In this document: positions 32,953 through 41,509 of the stretch, piece after piece
Layout of the letters: each line of letters begins with the position of its first letter
Numbering within the stretch: position 1 is the stretch's first letter
NCBI GenBank assembly: GCA_964534305.1
Contig: CAZHPR010000003.1
Coordinates: 1 to 64,000, forward strand
Length of the DNA stretch: 64,000 bases
Direction of reading: 5' to 3'
Origin: CAZHPR01 sp964534305
GTDB lineage: Bacteria > Patescibacteriota > Minisyncoccia > Phycocordibacterales > WO2-35-19
Made by a program: the position numbers and the translations under genes
Notes under the pieces: generated by a model
Databases searched by the model: none
Told to the model about the DNA's origin: nothing
What the model saw: the letters and a program-made list of their open reading frames with translations, nothing else

Positions 32953-35120
32953 TGTTTAATAAAACACACAAAATAATATTTTTATTACTTGGGTTTGTAT
33001 TCATCTTTAACTTTAATATCTCTAATATCCAAGGTGAAGGATTTTGTAGCACAGCTTCTGATTGTGTAGCTAACAATGCTTGTGAGGTTAATGGTTCTGA
33101 TGGTGATTTAGACATGTCTTGTCAGGGGAGTTGGGTCTCTACCAATCAAGGTTGTTATGCTGGGACATGTTCTATTTCATATTCTTGTGATTCATCTTGT
33201 ATCGCTACTGGTAATATTGTATCTAGTGTTCAGTGCATTAATAATTCTTGTCAGTATAACTATTCTCCTTCTAGTTGTAATGCCGTAGGCTCAACTTGTG
33301 GGTATGTGGAGACTTATACTGAGGGTTCTCCTGCGCCAGATCCAAACGTTGGAGGTACAGGCGGAGGAACAGTTGTATCATGTGCTAATCCAACTTTTGC
33401 TACAAATACAACAATAGCAGGTTATGAATTTGTTATTGACCAGGGTGGTAGTGGTTGGGCTGGTGTAGGATCGTGGCCAACCAACATAATTGGTTCAATT
33501 GTTGATATTGATGGAGGTTTTGAGGGGTGTCCGCCCGGGGCAACTTGTACAAAAACTACTTCAGATATAAATAATCCTATATATAATCCTGGATTTGTTG
33601 GTGTTACAGTAACCAATACAGCAAGTACTCCACCAGGTAGATACCCAATGACTTTTACTGTTATCGATACCACACAACCTAATTGTTCTCAGGAGGCTAC
33701 AGTTGATGTTGTTATAAGTATTCCAAGGACAGTTGTTTGTGATGGTTCTTATCACCCAATTCCTCCTGGTCCAGGTCTCACGCCTCAAGGGGTTGCTAGT
33801 CTTGGTCCAGCTGGTGTTTTTGTGGATTCTTATTTTGGACAACCAGAGTTTATTGGTTTAACTTATAGTGCTTTAAATAAATTGTATACTCAGATTTGTA
33901 GGTACACGAGTGGTGTGGGGAGTAATTGTATTTGGGGATATGAGTTCTCTAGTACTACACCTAATGGTGTAAATAACATATCGAGAGCTCCACATGTAAT
34001 GGCTTCACCACAACCTTATCCTTATTTATTTACAAAAGTTAGGTATGACTCTTTGTCCAGTACTTTTACAAGAACGGGAGGATCTTTTTCTACTTTTACC
34101 AACGAGGGTAATACAAGCTATCCATGGGGTACGCCAATATCTACAGTAGATACAAATAGTAGAACTTATAATTTCAGAAAAAATGGTTCATATTATGAAT
34201 ATTCTTGTTCTGTTTCTCAGCCAGATTTAATTGTCGAAAATCCAAGTCTCTCTGGTACTCAAACTACTGGTTCTACTCTTACTTTTGGAGGTAGAATTAG
34301 AAATTCTGGTAATGCCAATGCAGCAGCAACTCAATCAAGGTTAATTATTGATGTAAATAGTAATGGGTTTGGGGTAGGGTCTCCTGCTGATGTTGTTGTG
34401 AATAATGCTACCGCGGGCCTCCTTGCTTTGCCCGGATCTCCTAATTTTGAAAATGAATCATGGAATTGGACTGCTGTTGCGGGTACGCATGTATATAGGA
34501 TTACAGCAGATGCTGGCTCTGCTGTCACGGAAAGTAATGAAGGCAATAACACCTATACGTCTGGTTCTTTTACCGTTACAGCTCCAAACGCTGTCCCTGA
34601 TATAAATGTAAGCCCTTCTACAATAAACAGTGGTCAATCTTCTACGGTATCATGGACTTCTACTGGTGCAACCTCTTGTGCTGTGAGCTGTAGTCCTGCG
34701 GGGAGCTGTTCTTGGACTGGTACGTCGGGTTCGCAGTCTTCTGGAGCTCTATCTGCAAACAAAACCTACACACTTACTTGTCAGCCGGGGAATGTAGCGG
34801 ACAGCGCGACAGTGACTGTAAACGCAGCGTCAGACCCAATCTTAAGTGTCATTAAATCAGGACAAGGAACCGTGACTAGTAGTCCGGTCGGTATTTCTTG
34901 TGGTACTGATTGTAGTCAAGACTATCCCCTAAATACCTCAGTAACTCTCACAGCAACCCCAGCCGCTGGTAGGATATTTACAGGGTGGAGCGGTCATTGT
35001 ACTGGCAGGGGGACAGAGACCTCTCCTGGGTCTGGAATCTTTACTTGCACACTAAATATTAACGGTGATAAGTCTGTAACCGCAAATTTTGCGATAGATC
35101 CAAATTATAAAGAATTCTAA
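32949..35120 (+). CDS. Cys-rich secreted surface protein with CARDB-like and InlB-B-type repeats
   Basis: 723 residues. Signal peptide (~5-25). Residues ~30-115 are Cys-rich (FCSTASDCVANNACEVNG and similar), suggesting disulfide-stapled mini-domains. A middle Ig-like region with an adhesin feel follows, then a CARDB-like domain (~425-545, LSGTQTTGSTLTFGGRIRNSG..TAVTESNEGNNTYTS), an Ig-like segment (PDINVSPSTINSGQSSTVSW) and a divergent InlB B-repeat-like module (~635-715, GQGTVTSSPVGISC..AGRIFTGWSG..CTLNINGDKSVTANF). These modules are typical of bacterial surface adhesins. The DsbA-like protein encoded nearby could form its disulfides. No sorting signal or anchor seen. Confidence 0.75.
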   Translation: MMFNKTHKIIFLLLGFVFIFNFNISNIQGEGFCSTASDCVANNACEVNGSDGDLDMSCQGSWVSTNQGCYAGTCSISYSCDSSCIATGNIVSSVQCINNSCQYNYSPSSCNAVGSTCGYVETYTEGSPAPDPNVGGTGGGTVVSCANPTFATNTTIAGYEFVIDQGGSGWAGVGSWPTNIIGSIVDIDGGFEGCPPGATCTKTTSDINNPIYNPGFVGVTVTNTASTPPGRYPMTFTVIDTTQPNCSQEATVDVVISIPRTVVCDGSYHPIPPGPGLTPQGVASLGPAGVFVDSYFGQPEFIGLTYSALNKLYTQICRYTSGVGSNCIWGYEFSSTTPNGVNNISRAPHVMASPQPYPYLFTKVRYDSLSSTFTRTGGSFSTFTNEGNTSYPWGTPISTVDTNSRTYNFRKNGSYYEYSCSVSQPDLIVENPSLSGTQTTGSTLTFGGRIRNSGNANAAATQSRLIIDVNSNGFGVGSPADVVVNNATAGLLALPGSPNFENESWNWTAVAGTHVYRITADAGSAVTESNEGNNTYTSGSFTVTAPNAVPDINVSPSTINSGQSSTVSWTSTGATSCAVSCSPAGSCSWTGTSGSQSSGALSANKTYTLTCQPGNVADSATVTVNAASDPILSVIKSGQGTVTSSPVGISCGTDCSQDYPLNTSVTLTATPAAGRIFTGWSGHCTGRGTETSPGSGIFTCTLNINGDKSVTANFAIDPNYKEF

Positions 35121-35123
35121 ATA

Positions 35124-35143
35124 GGGTGGGGGATAGGGGTGTG
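35124..35143 (+). repeat. Half copy of the G-rich dispersed repeat
   Basis: GGGTGGGGGATAGGGGTGTG just after a stop codon matches the non-palindromic flank of the repeat at 24241 (read on the minus strand), but the palindromic half is missing. Confidence 0.45.
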
Positions 35144-35204
35144 TTAAAATATGGCTCTGTTTAGCCATATTTTGCTTGTATAAATATTTAACCACATTTT
35201 TCTA

Positions 35205-35233
35205 TTGACAGCAAGAGCAAAAAATGCTATACT
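35205..35233 (+). promoter_or_regulatory. Near-consensus promoter of the transglycosylase leader
   Basis: TTGACA (35205-35210), 17-bp spacer, TATACT (35228-35233). The start site would be near 35240, about 215 bases before the first usable ATG of the lytic transglycosylase. Confidence 0.8.
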
Positions 35234-35238
35234 TATTG

Positions 35239-35390
35239 CATCCAGTGAATAACTGGATTTTGCTTTAAAGAGGGGTCAAACCCGATTAGGGCAAAGAGAC
35301 AACCGTTTGGCTCAAACAAAACCTTATGTCGCGTTTGAGGAAAAACTAAACAGTTATCTCACTCCACTCTAGTCAGTTTTTTAGGAATAT
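35239..35390 (+). ncRNA. Structured 5' leader (candidate riboregulator) of the lytic transglycosylase
   Basis: About 150 transcribed, non-coding bases with several pairable elements: ATCCAGT/ACTGGAT hairpin right after the start site, GGGT/ACCC pairing around CAAA, then a CTCAAAC/GTTTGAG stem with a 15-base loop, and a pyrimidine-rich stretch ending in GTCAGTTTTTTAGG, which could act as a terminator or antiterminator. I cannot match it to a named riboswitch class; c-di-AMP and other wall-hydrolase-linked leaders were considered without a convincing fit. Confidence 0.45.
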
Positions 35391-35455
35391 ATGAAGGCTA
35401 GGGCAGGGGATTAAAATTAAACAATCGGCTTATTATTCAGACTACTGCTATTGGT

Positions 35456-35920
35456 ATGCTTATGATGGCCTCAAGTATTACAGGCTTCGGAGCAAACCAA
35501 ATCCCAGCACCTATACAAGGTGAAGTAATGGAGATAAGAGAAGTTCTTCCAAAAACAAATAAGAAAGAATATATCAACAAGACCATTACGGTAGAGGAGT
35601 ATGTAAGAAATTATTTCTCCGATATACCGGTTCTTGTGGAAGTAGCAAGGTGTGAGTCTCAGTTTAGACAGCACGACAAGGATGGCAACATTCTTCGTGG
35701 AGTTGTAAACAACCTAGATGTCGGGGTGATGCAGATCAATGAGTATTACCACGAGCACGATTCTGACAAGCTTGGATATGATATCAGTACCATAGAAGGG
35801 AACACCGCTTATGCGAGACACCTCTATGAGAAATCTGGTCTAAAACCTTGGAAATCATCTTCTCCATGTTGGAGTAAGTCTACGGCATATGCTGAGTATA
35901 AAGACTTGGCAATGAAGTAA
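35456..35920 (+). CDS. Lytic transglycosylase-like protein (SLT/lysozyme fold)
   Basis: 154 residues as annotated. ARCESQFRQ holds the expected catalytic Glu (EvarCE-S pattern), followed by DVGVMQINEYYH, EGNTAYARHLYEKSG and WKSSSPCW, matching SLT-type goose-lysozyme-fold domains. The N-terminal MLMMASSITGFGA looks like the second half of a signal peptide. The region upstream stays open in this frame (KLNNRLIIQTTAIG) but has no start codon; restoring one G in the GGGG run at 35406-35409 would join it to ATG at 35391 and give a complete signal peptide (MKARAGG..). So the real start may be 35391 with a base missing in the assembly. Cleaves peptidoglycan glycan strands. Preceded by a long structured leader and followed by a terminator. 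Confidence 0.75.
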   Translation: MLMMASSITGFGANQIPAPIQGEVMEIREVLPKTNKKEYINKTITVEEYVRNYFSDIPVLVEVARCESQFRQHDKDGNILRGVVNNLDVGVMQINEYYHEHDSDKLGYDISTIEGNTAYARHLYEKSGLKPWKSSSPCWSKSTAYAEYKDLAMK

Positions 35921-35931
35921 GAAATAAATAT

Positions 35932-35964
35932 CAAAAGCCCCCGCCGAAAGGTGTGGGGCTTTTG
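35932..35964 (+). terminator. Terminator of the transglycosylase gene
   Basis: CAAAAGCCCC/GGGGCTTTTG perfect 10-bp stem with an inner CGCC..GG extension, 12 bases after the stop codon; TTTTGATATT follows. Confidence 0.85.
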
Positions 35965-35967
35965 ATA

Positions 35968-35995
35968 TTGACAAATATTGTGATTGGTGTATAAT
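35968..35995 (+). promoter_or_regulatory. Perfect promoter running into the assembly gap
   Basis: TTGACA (35968-35973), 16-bp spacer, TATAAT (35990-35995), ending at the very base where the N run begins. Whatever it transcribes is hidden in the gap. Confidence 0.8.
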
Positions 35996-36095
35996 NNNNN
36001 NNNNNNNNNNNNNNNNNNNNNNNNNNNNNNNNNNNNNNNNNNNNNNNNNNNNNNNNNNNNNNNNNNNNNNNNNNNNNNNNNNNNNNNNNNNNNNN
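35996..36095. other. Assembly gap (100 N)
   Basis: Exactly 100 N, a scaffolding placeholder; true length unknown. It is flanked by a perfect promoter on the left and a strong hairpin terminator on the right, both on the plus strand. Confidence 0.99.
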
Positions 36096-36127
36096 GCGGC
36101 GCCACTACCCAAGGGTAGGGGTGCCGC
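36096..36127 (+). terminator. Strong terminator just after the gap
   Basis: 15-bp stem (36096-36110 and 36113-36127) with one mismatch and one G-U pair, AA loop, followed by TATTCGTTTTTATAG. It ends a plus-strand transcript whose body lies in the gap. The following 200 bases to the next gene show no ORF or clear signal. Confidence 0.85.
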
Positions 36128-36331
36128 TATTCGTTTTTATAGTACCTGTGGATAACTGTAGTAGGATGGTTTACTAACGTCGCACAATATATCTTTGGTC
36201 ATTCAATTATTTAAATAAAGCTTTTATATAAATGCTTGGGCCCACTTGTCTGTCTCTACCACTTCCCTACACCTTCACTAAATTTTTGGAGTAAATATTT
36301 TCTATTACAAAATATTTTTTGTCTCTCCCCT

Positions 36332-36586
36332 TTAGGATCTGTTTAGTAAATTTTTTATAAACCCAAATACAAATTCAAATGTCTTTATGAGTACATCCTT
36401 GTACTTGTTCCAACCATAGGTTCCGAGCTCATATATCTTGTCTAGCACGATTTTGAACTTGCCCTCTGAAAGCAGCCCAACAATATCAAAGTCAAAGGTG
36501 TACTTGAGCAGTACCAGAGCTGCCACAACCATAAGTATAATTTTTACAAATCCATTTTCTTTATTACCGTTGTTAGTGTACTTCAT
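36332..36586 (-). CDS. 84-residue hypothetical membrane protein
   Basis: Polar start (MKYTNNGNKENG), one strong transmembrane helix (~14-30, VKIILMVVAALVLLKY) and an amphipathic, aromatic-rich C-terminal half that may lie on the membrane surface. It is the last gene of the scpA-to-M23 operon, 12 bases after the M23 protein, and so may take part in wall or division functions. Family unknown. Confidence 0.65.
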   Translation of the reverse strand: MKYTNNGNKENGFVKIILMVVAALVLLKYTFDFDIVGLLSEGKFKIVLDKIYELGTYGWNKYKDVLIKTFEFVFGFIKNLLNRS

Positions 36587-36598
36587 AAAAATTTTTAT

Positions 36599-37864
36599 TT
36601 AGAAATATAACATAGGATCAAGGTAAGCATTCTTGTCTGCGACTGGAATGTCTACGTTTTTGCAGTTTCTACTAGAGGAGTATCTCTGGATCTCAACTCC
36701 TTGGCTGGCGTAGAGAGTAAGGTGTAGGTGTGGACCCGTCGCATATCCTGTTTGTCCGCTGTAGCCAATTATTTCTCCTTCATTAACACTCTGGCCCGAG
36801 TTAACCTTGATAAGGTCTAGGTGCGCATATAGGCTTGTAAGACCGTTTGGGTGCTTGATCAGGACCCATTTACCATAAGAGTAGCATCCTCTCTGGGCAT
36901 CGGTGTTGCCGGCACCTTGTATGACTCCGTCTAGCACGGCCTTTACAGGAGTGCCTCTGCTTGCTCGAAAGTCTACTCCGTTGTGGGTACCTGAGGTATA
37001 AAGTCTTTTGGAATCTATTGTTTTGCCGAATGGTTGGGTCACAAATATATTATCGAGTGGCCAAGCCAGGATACCCTTTTTGCCAGAAGGAAAGCTTGCT
37101 GGATCTATTGTTCTTTTTAGTTCTGACTCAAACTGGAATAGTTCTTTTTCAAACTGCTCTTTTTGTGCCTGTTTTTCGGCTAGGAGCCTTTTGTATTCAC
37201 TCTCTTTGTTTTTTGTTGCTGTAAGTAATGTGCTTTTTTCTTTCTTGTTTATTTCTAGTATTTTGTTTTTGTCGCCAAGCTCTGATTTGAGTCCTAGTAA
37301 GTTGTTTTTTTCTGTCTCTTTCACTTCTTTTCTTTGGGATATCTGGTTTTTATAGTCGGTTAGTTCTACTGTCCTTTCTCTGACATTTTGCTGGAATTGG
37401 TTTAAAGTTTCTACTTCGTTTAGTATCTCAGAAAGGCTTTTGTTTGATAAGAAGCTTTCTATAATAGAGCTATTATCGTTTTCGTTGATACTACTTATGA
37501 CCTTTGCTATTGCTGAGACATTATTGTCGATCTTTGATTCCAGTATCTTTATTTCCTCATCCAACTGTTCTATTGTTAGGTTTGTTTTTTGTATAGTTGT
37601 CTCTGTCTTTTTTATTTCTGTGGTTATTTTTTGTTTGCTAACGTCTAAGGTTTTGATCGCACTTTGAAGTGTTTTTGCTTCGCTGCTGACGACCTCAACT
37701 TCTTTTGAATATTTTTTTATCTCTTCATCCAGTTGTTTGATTACTTGGTTGTGATTGTCTATCTTTTCTTTTATAACCTCTATATTTTGTGAAAAAACTT
37801 TGCCGTGAGGAATGACGGTTAATACAAAAGATATTAAAATTATAAAGTAAAGATATTTTCTCAT
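36599..37864 (-). CDS. EnvC-like murein hydrolase activator / M23 endopeptidase
   Basis: 421 residues. Signal peptide (MRKYLYFIILISFVLTVIPHG), two long coiled-coil segments (~25-110 and ~165-250, rich in Lys/Glu/Gln) and a C-terminal LytM/M23 domain (~285-400) with HNGVDFRASRGTPV, LYAHLD and GPHLHLTLY, so the zinc ligands (H-x3-D and H-x-H) appear intact, unlike EnvC activators that lost them. It may itself cut peptide cross-links, or act with amidases at division. Part of the wall/division operon, downstream of gltX. Confidence 0.9.
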   Translation of the reverse strand: MRKYLYFIILISFVLTVIPHGKVFSQNIEVIKEKIDNHNQVIKQLDEEIKKYSKEVEVVSSEAKTLQSAIKTLDVSKQKITTEIKKTETTIQKTNLTIEQLDEEIKILESKIDNNVSAIAKVISSINENDNSSIIESFLSNKSLSEILNEVETLNQFQQNVRERTVELTDYKNQISQRKEVKETEKNNLLGLKSELGDKNKILEINKKEKSTLLTATKNKESEYKRLLAEKQAQKEQFEKELFQFESELKRTIDPASFPSGKKGILAWPLDNIFVTQPFGKTIDSKRLYTSGTHNGVDFRASRGTPVKAVLDGVIQGAGNTDAQRGCYSYGKWVLIKHPNGLTSLYAHLDLIKVNSGQSVNEGEIIGYSGQTGYATGPHLHLTLYASQGVEIQRYSSSRNCKNVDIPVADKNAYLDPMLYF

Positions 37865-37871
37865 TGATATT

Positions 37872-39212
37872 TTATTTCAAAATTTCCAGAGACTCCTGTA
37901 TTCTTCTCTGACTCTCTTCTTTGCCCAATATCCGCAGTAGGGTGAATGGATCCGGCGATTTTTCTTTGCCAGATAGGGAATATCTAAGAGGCCAAAGGAC
38001 ATCCCCTTTCCCCTCTTTTTCTGCATACTCACTTATTTTGTCAGCGATTTTTTCTTCCGGTTCTTCTTGTATTATTTTGAGTAAGGTTTCCAGTGATTCC
38101 ACCGTCTTTTCTTTTGTTGATTTTTTCCAGGCAATTTTTTCTTTATCTAATTCTGGTTTTTCAAAAAGATAATCATATTCTCCAGAATCCAGAGCCTCCC
38201 CTACCTCACCCCACCGATGTATCCTTTCAATAAAAATTGAAAAAAGATTTTTCATAAACTCTTTATCATTTTTTTTCTCACTATCCTTCCATTTTGTTTT
38301 TAGAAATTGAGAATTAAAAATCTCAAATTGTTTATCCTCAGGGATTCTAAGTAGGTGTTCTTTGTTTATCCAGTTTAGTTTTTCTACATTGAATATTGCC
38401 CCCTTCTTCTGAACTCTTTCTAGTGAGAATTCTTTTATCAGTTCATTGATTGTAAAAATCTCCTTTTCTGTACCAGGATTCCAACCCAAAAGAGAGAGGA
38501 AGTTTATCATTGCCTCTGGTAGGTAGCCTTTGTTTTTGTAATAATCTAGCGACACCGATTCGCCGTGTTTTCTTTTTGACAACTTTGATCTGTCCTCAGC
38601 GAGCACGAGTGGCAAATGGGCGTATATTGGTCTTGGGGCACCCAGAGCTTCCTGGATTAGTATTTGTCTTGGGGTATTTGATATACCGTCTTCTCCTCTT
38701 ATTACATGTGTGACACCAGATTCAAAGTCATCTATTACTACTGAGAGGTGGTATACGGGTTCGTTGATATTCCTAGCAATAATAAAATCACCCAACTCTT
38801 CTGTATTGAATGCGACCTCGCCTCGTATCAGGTCGTCGAATTTGATATCAACATTCGGGTTTCTAAATCTCACTACTTCTCTGTTTGGACCTTCGGGTTC
38901 TTCTGATATGTAGGCCTTCCCATCTTCGATTAGTTTATTTAGATATTTTTTGTAGACTTCCGTTCTTTCTGATTGTCTCCACATTTCTCCTTGCCATTCA
39001 ATACCGAGCCAAGTCAGACCGTCAATGATATTTTTTTCATACTCTGGTTTTGATCTCTCCTTATCGGTATCTTCCATTCTAAGGATCATTTTTCCGTTAT
39101 TTTGTTTTGCAAAAATATAGTTAAATAGGGCGGTGCGAACATTACCAACATGCAAAAGGCCTGTTGGAGAAGGAGGATATCTAACTATTATTTTTTGATT
39201 ATTTTCTGACAT
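37872..39212 (-). CDS. gltX: Glutamyl-tRNA synthetase
   Basis: 446 residues, slightly short for GluRS (~470). Class I motifs RYPPSPTGLLHVGNVRTALFNY (HVGN as HIGH box) and LSKRKHG (KMSKS-like). The C-terminal anticodon-binding helical domain is present. In bacteria without GlnRS this enzyme also charges tRNA-Gln for later amidation; whether that holds here cannot be read from the window. It lies between murG and the M23 gene with gaps of 5 and 7 bases, so it is embedded in the wall operon. Confidence 0.95.
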   Translation of the reverse strand: MSENNQKIIVRYPPSPTGLLHVGNVRTALFNYIFAKQNNGKMILRMEDTDKERSKPEYEKNIIDGLTWLGIEWQGEMWRQSERTEVYKKYLNKLIEDGKAYISEEPEGPNREVVRFRNPNVDIKFDDLIRGEVAFNTEELGDFIIARNINEPVYHLSVVIDDFESGVTHVIRGEDGISNTPRQILIQEALGAPRPIYAHLPLVLAEDRSKLSKRKHGESVSLDYYKNKGYLPEAMINFLSLLGWNPGTEKEIFTINELIKEFSLERVQKKGAIFNVEKLNWINKEHLLRIPEDKQFEIFNSQFLKTKWKDSEKKNDKEFMKNLFSIFIERIHRWGEVGEALDSGEYDYLFEKPELDKEKIAWKKSTKEKTVESLETLLKIIQEEPEEKIADKISEYAEKEGKGDVLWPLRYSLSGKEKSPDPFTLLRILGKEESQRRIQESLEILK

Positions 39213-39217
39213 AAATA

Positions 39218-40351
39218 TTATTCTAATTTCTCATGAGACATCGCAATAGCAAGTATTTCTTTTGCGATCAAATCTGCCGCATCCGGTTTGAAGAAGTTTT
39301 TGGCTGCTTCCGCCATATTATTTTTTGTTTGGTCATTTAGTATTATTCTTTTTATTTCTGATATCAGAATATGTGTTTTTAGGTTTTCTTCTTTTATAAC
39401 AGAACAAGCGCCACTCTCGGCATACTCAAAAGCATTTCTTACTTGATGGTTTTGGTTTGAGTCGGTAATTGGAATTATGATTGAAGGTTTGCCCCAAGAT
39501 GCGATCTCAAATATTGTTGAGCCCGCCCTACTTATAACCAAGCTACTGCACCCAGAAGCCATTCTCATTTCAAGATTGTTTAAATAAGGGAACGGCTTGT
39601 ATCTACTCCTGTATTTACTCTCCAAAAGTATTGAGTCAGCTGCTTCCTTGATAACCTGAAAATGATTTTGGCCAGTCTGATGAATTATCTGAAAATCTTT
39701 CAAAAGGTCTACCAACGAATCAAGGATCGCGTTGTTTATTATCTCAGCTCCTTGAGAGCCGCCAAGTACTAGTATGGTCGGGATACTTTGATCGAGGTTA
39801 AAAAATTCAAACGCAGAATTTTCGATTGTTTGTAGGTGCTCTTTTATTATCGGTTGTCCTGTATAGGCGACTCTATCAGCTGGAAAATGAGAAGCTGCTT
39901 CTTTGTAAGATATAGCAATCCTTCTTGCAAACTTGCCGGCCCACTTGTTTACCCTGCCTGGTACGGTGTCGGACTCGTGTATAAACACAGGAATTCTAAG
40001 TATCCTTGCCGCCATAACTACTGGGAAGCTGCCGTAGGCGCCCTTACTAAAGACCACATCAGGAAATATATTAAAAACTTCTAGTACCGCGAGGAACACT
40101 CCCCAGGCCATCTTGAAGAGATCAAAGAAATTCATAATAGAAAAATACCTACGCATTTTTCCTGCGGTTACTTTCCGGTATTCAATATTGTGGTCGTAGA
40201 GTAGTCCCGGATTATATGCGTTTGGCGAAAGGAAATAGAGTTTTGGAGTGATCAGTTTGTTTTCTTTTGAAATTTTCTCTATTGATTCTGCAACGGCTAT
40301 AATCGGATAAAAGTGCCCACCACTTCCTCCACCAGTAAAAACTATTTTCAT
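39218..40351 (-). CDS. murG: UDP-GlcNAc transferase MurG (lipid II synthesis)
   Basis: 377 residues of the GT28 family. N-terminal GGGSGGHFYPIIAV loop, membrane-docking hydrophobic patch, the GAYGSFPVVMAAR strand, VLGGSQGAEIIN at the domain hinge and the donor-binding SRAGSTIFEIASWGKPSI. MurG adds GlcNAc to lipid I to form lipid II on the inner face of the membrane. It follows ftsW by 2 bases. Confidence 0.96.
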   Translation of the reverse strand: MKIVFTGGGSGGHFYPIIAVAESIEKISKENKLITPKLYFLSPNAYNPGLLYDHNIEYRKVTAGKMRRYFSIMNFFDLFKMAWGVFLAVLEVFNIFPDVVFSKGAYGSFPVVMAARILRIPVFIHESDTVPGRVNKWAGKFARRIAISYKEAASHFPADRVAYTGQPIIKEHLQTIENSAFEFFNLDQSIPTILVLGGSQGAEIINNAILDSLVDLLKDFQIIHQTGQNHFQVIKEAADSILLESKYRSRYKPFPYLNNLEMRMASGCSSLVISRAGSTIFEIASWGKPSIIIPITDSNQNHQVRNAFEYAESGACSVIKEENLKTHILISEIKRIILNDQTKNNMAEAAKNFFKPDAADLIAKEILAIAMSHEKLE

Positions 40352-40353
40352 AT

Positions 40354-41454
40354 TTATTTTGATGTTCTAGATATGTTCATCACGATAGCCGCTTCGATAA
40401 GTGTGATAAACAGTGCCGTACCACCGTGGCTTATAAAAGGCAAAGGTATCCCCGTAAGAGGTAGAATACCGAGCATCCCGCCCATATTTACAAATGCTTG
40501 GGATACTATAAGTATAACAATTCCAAGTGCGAGCAGTCTACCGAAGTCGTCGCTTGCTTTTGAGGCTATTTTGAGCCCTTGTAAGCTAAACATGACAAAT
40601 ATACCTATTATAGATACAGTACCAACAAAACCGAATTCTTCTGCTGCCACAGCAAAAACTGAGTCGCCTATTGGTTCTGGAAGGTAGTGAAATTTTTGGA
40701 CACTTTGACCAAATCCCCTACCCCAAACTCTACCAGAACCTATTGCAATAAGTGATTGATTTAGTTGGTAGCCGGTGGTCTTGGTATTGATTGATGGATT
40801 GAGCATCACCTCGATTCTCTGCCTTATATAAGGTCGTAAAGTTGCGAGCAACAACAAAACCGCTACACCGGAAATTATTATAAATAATATATGTTTCCAC
40901 TTTGCTCCCGCAGCAATATACATCGCAAGGGCTGCAAAAATAATAACTGCAAAAGTGTCTGTGTCTGGTTGGGCAAGGAGTATTAATCCAACGATTCCAG
41001 AGAATATCAAAAAAGGCAAAAGACCCCATCTTAGCTCGGATGTTTTTGTTTTTATGGACGAGAGCCAGGCAGCATAGTAGCTAATAAAACCTATTTTTAA
41101 AATTTCTGCTGGCTGGAAACTTATAAAACCCAAATTAATCCAACGTCTTGCTCCGCCGTGCTCAATACCTATACCAGGGATAAATACCGCAAGCGTTAGG
41201 AGTATTCCCACTATAAAAATTATTAATGAATATTTTCTCCAGACGTGATAATCAAGTCTGGCGACAATAATTGCACCGATTGATCCGAGGAACAAGCCAT
41301 AGAAGATCTGACTAAATGCCACGTTTGAAAACTTTATCTCATTTCTTGCCAAGACCCCTAGCGAGGCTGAGCTAAATATAAAAAAACCACCTATGACTAA
41401 AACAAGGGTCCAAAAAAGGAAAGATTTGTTTATCTTGAGAATCTTCTTTACCAC
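40354..41454 (-). CDS. ftsW: SEDS glycosyltransferase FtsW
   Basis: 366 residues, about ten transmembrane helices. SEDS landmarks: GGARRWINLGFISFQPAEILKIG, LLAQPDTDTFAVI, the catalytic-loop region with an acidic residue (AVAAEEFGFVG) and GMLGILPLTGIPLPFISHGGTALF near the end. It polymerises glycan strands at the division site with a cognate PBP. Located directly between mraY and murG, but murD, which often lies between mraY and ftsW, is missing from this cluster. Confidence 0.94.
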   Translation of the reverse strand: MVKKILKINKSFLFWTLVLVIGGFFIFSSASLGVLARNEIKFSNVAFSQIFYGLFLGSIGAIIVARLDYHVWRKYSLIIFIVGILLTLAVFIPGIGIEHGGARRWINLGFISFQPAEILKIGFISYYAAWLSSIKTKTSELRWGLLPFLIFSGIVGLILLAQPDTDTFAVIIFAALAMYIAAGAKWKHILFIIISGVAVLLLLATLRPYIRQRIEVMLNPSINTKTTGYQLNQSLIAIGSGRVWGRGFGQSVQKFHYLPEPIGDSVFAVAAEEFGFVGTVSIIGIFVMFSLQGLKIASKASDDFGRLLALGIVILIVSQAFVNMGGMLGILPLTGIPLPFISHGGTALFITLIEAAIVMNISRTSK

Positions 41455-41509
41455 CTAGCTATTTTATAACATTTTGACTCTAACCCCTATACTCATCGTG
41501 GGGGCAAAA

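Noticed and set aside
35239..35390. Assignment of the transglycosylase leader to the ydaO or GEMM riboswitch
   Set aside because: Short similarities (GGGCAAAG) exist, but core consensus blocks in the right order could not be found.
35824..36112. Open frames spanning the first N gap on the minus strand
   Set aside because: They consist largely of N-derived unknown residues and run through the transglycosylase terminator and promoter.
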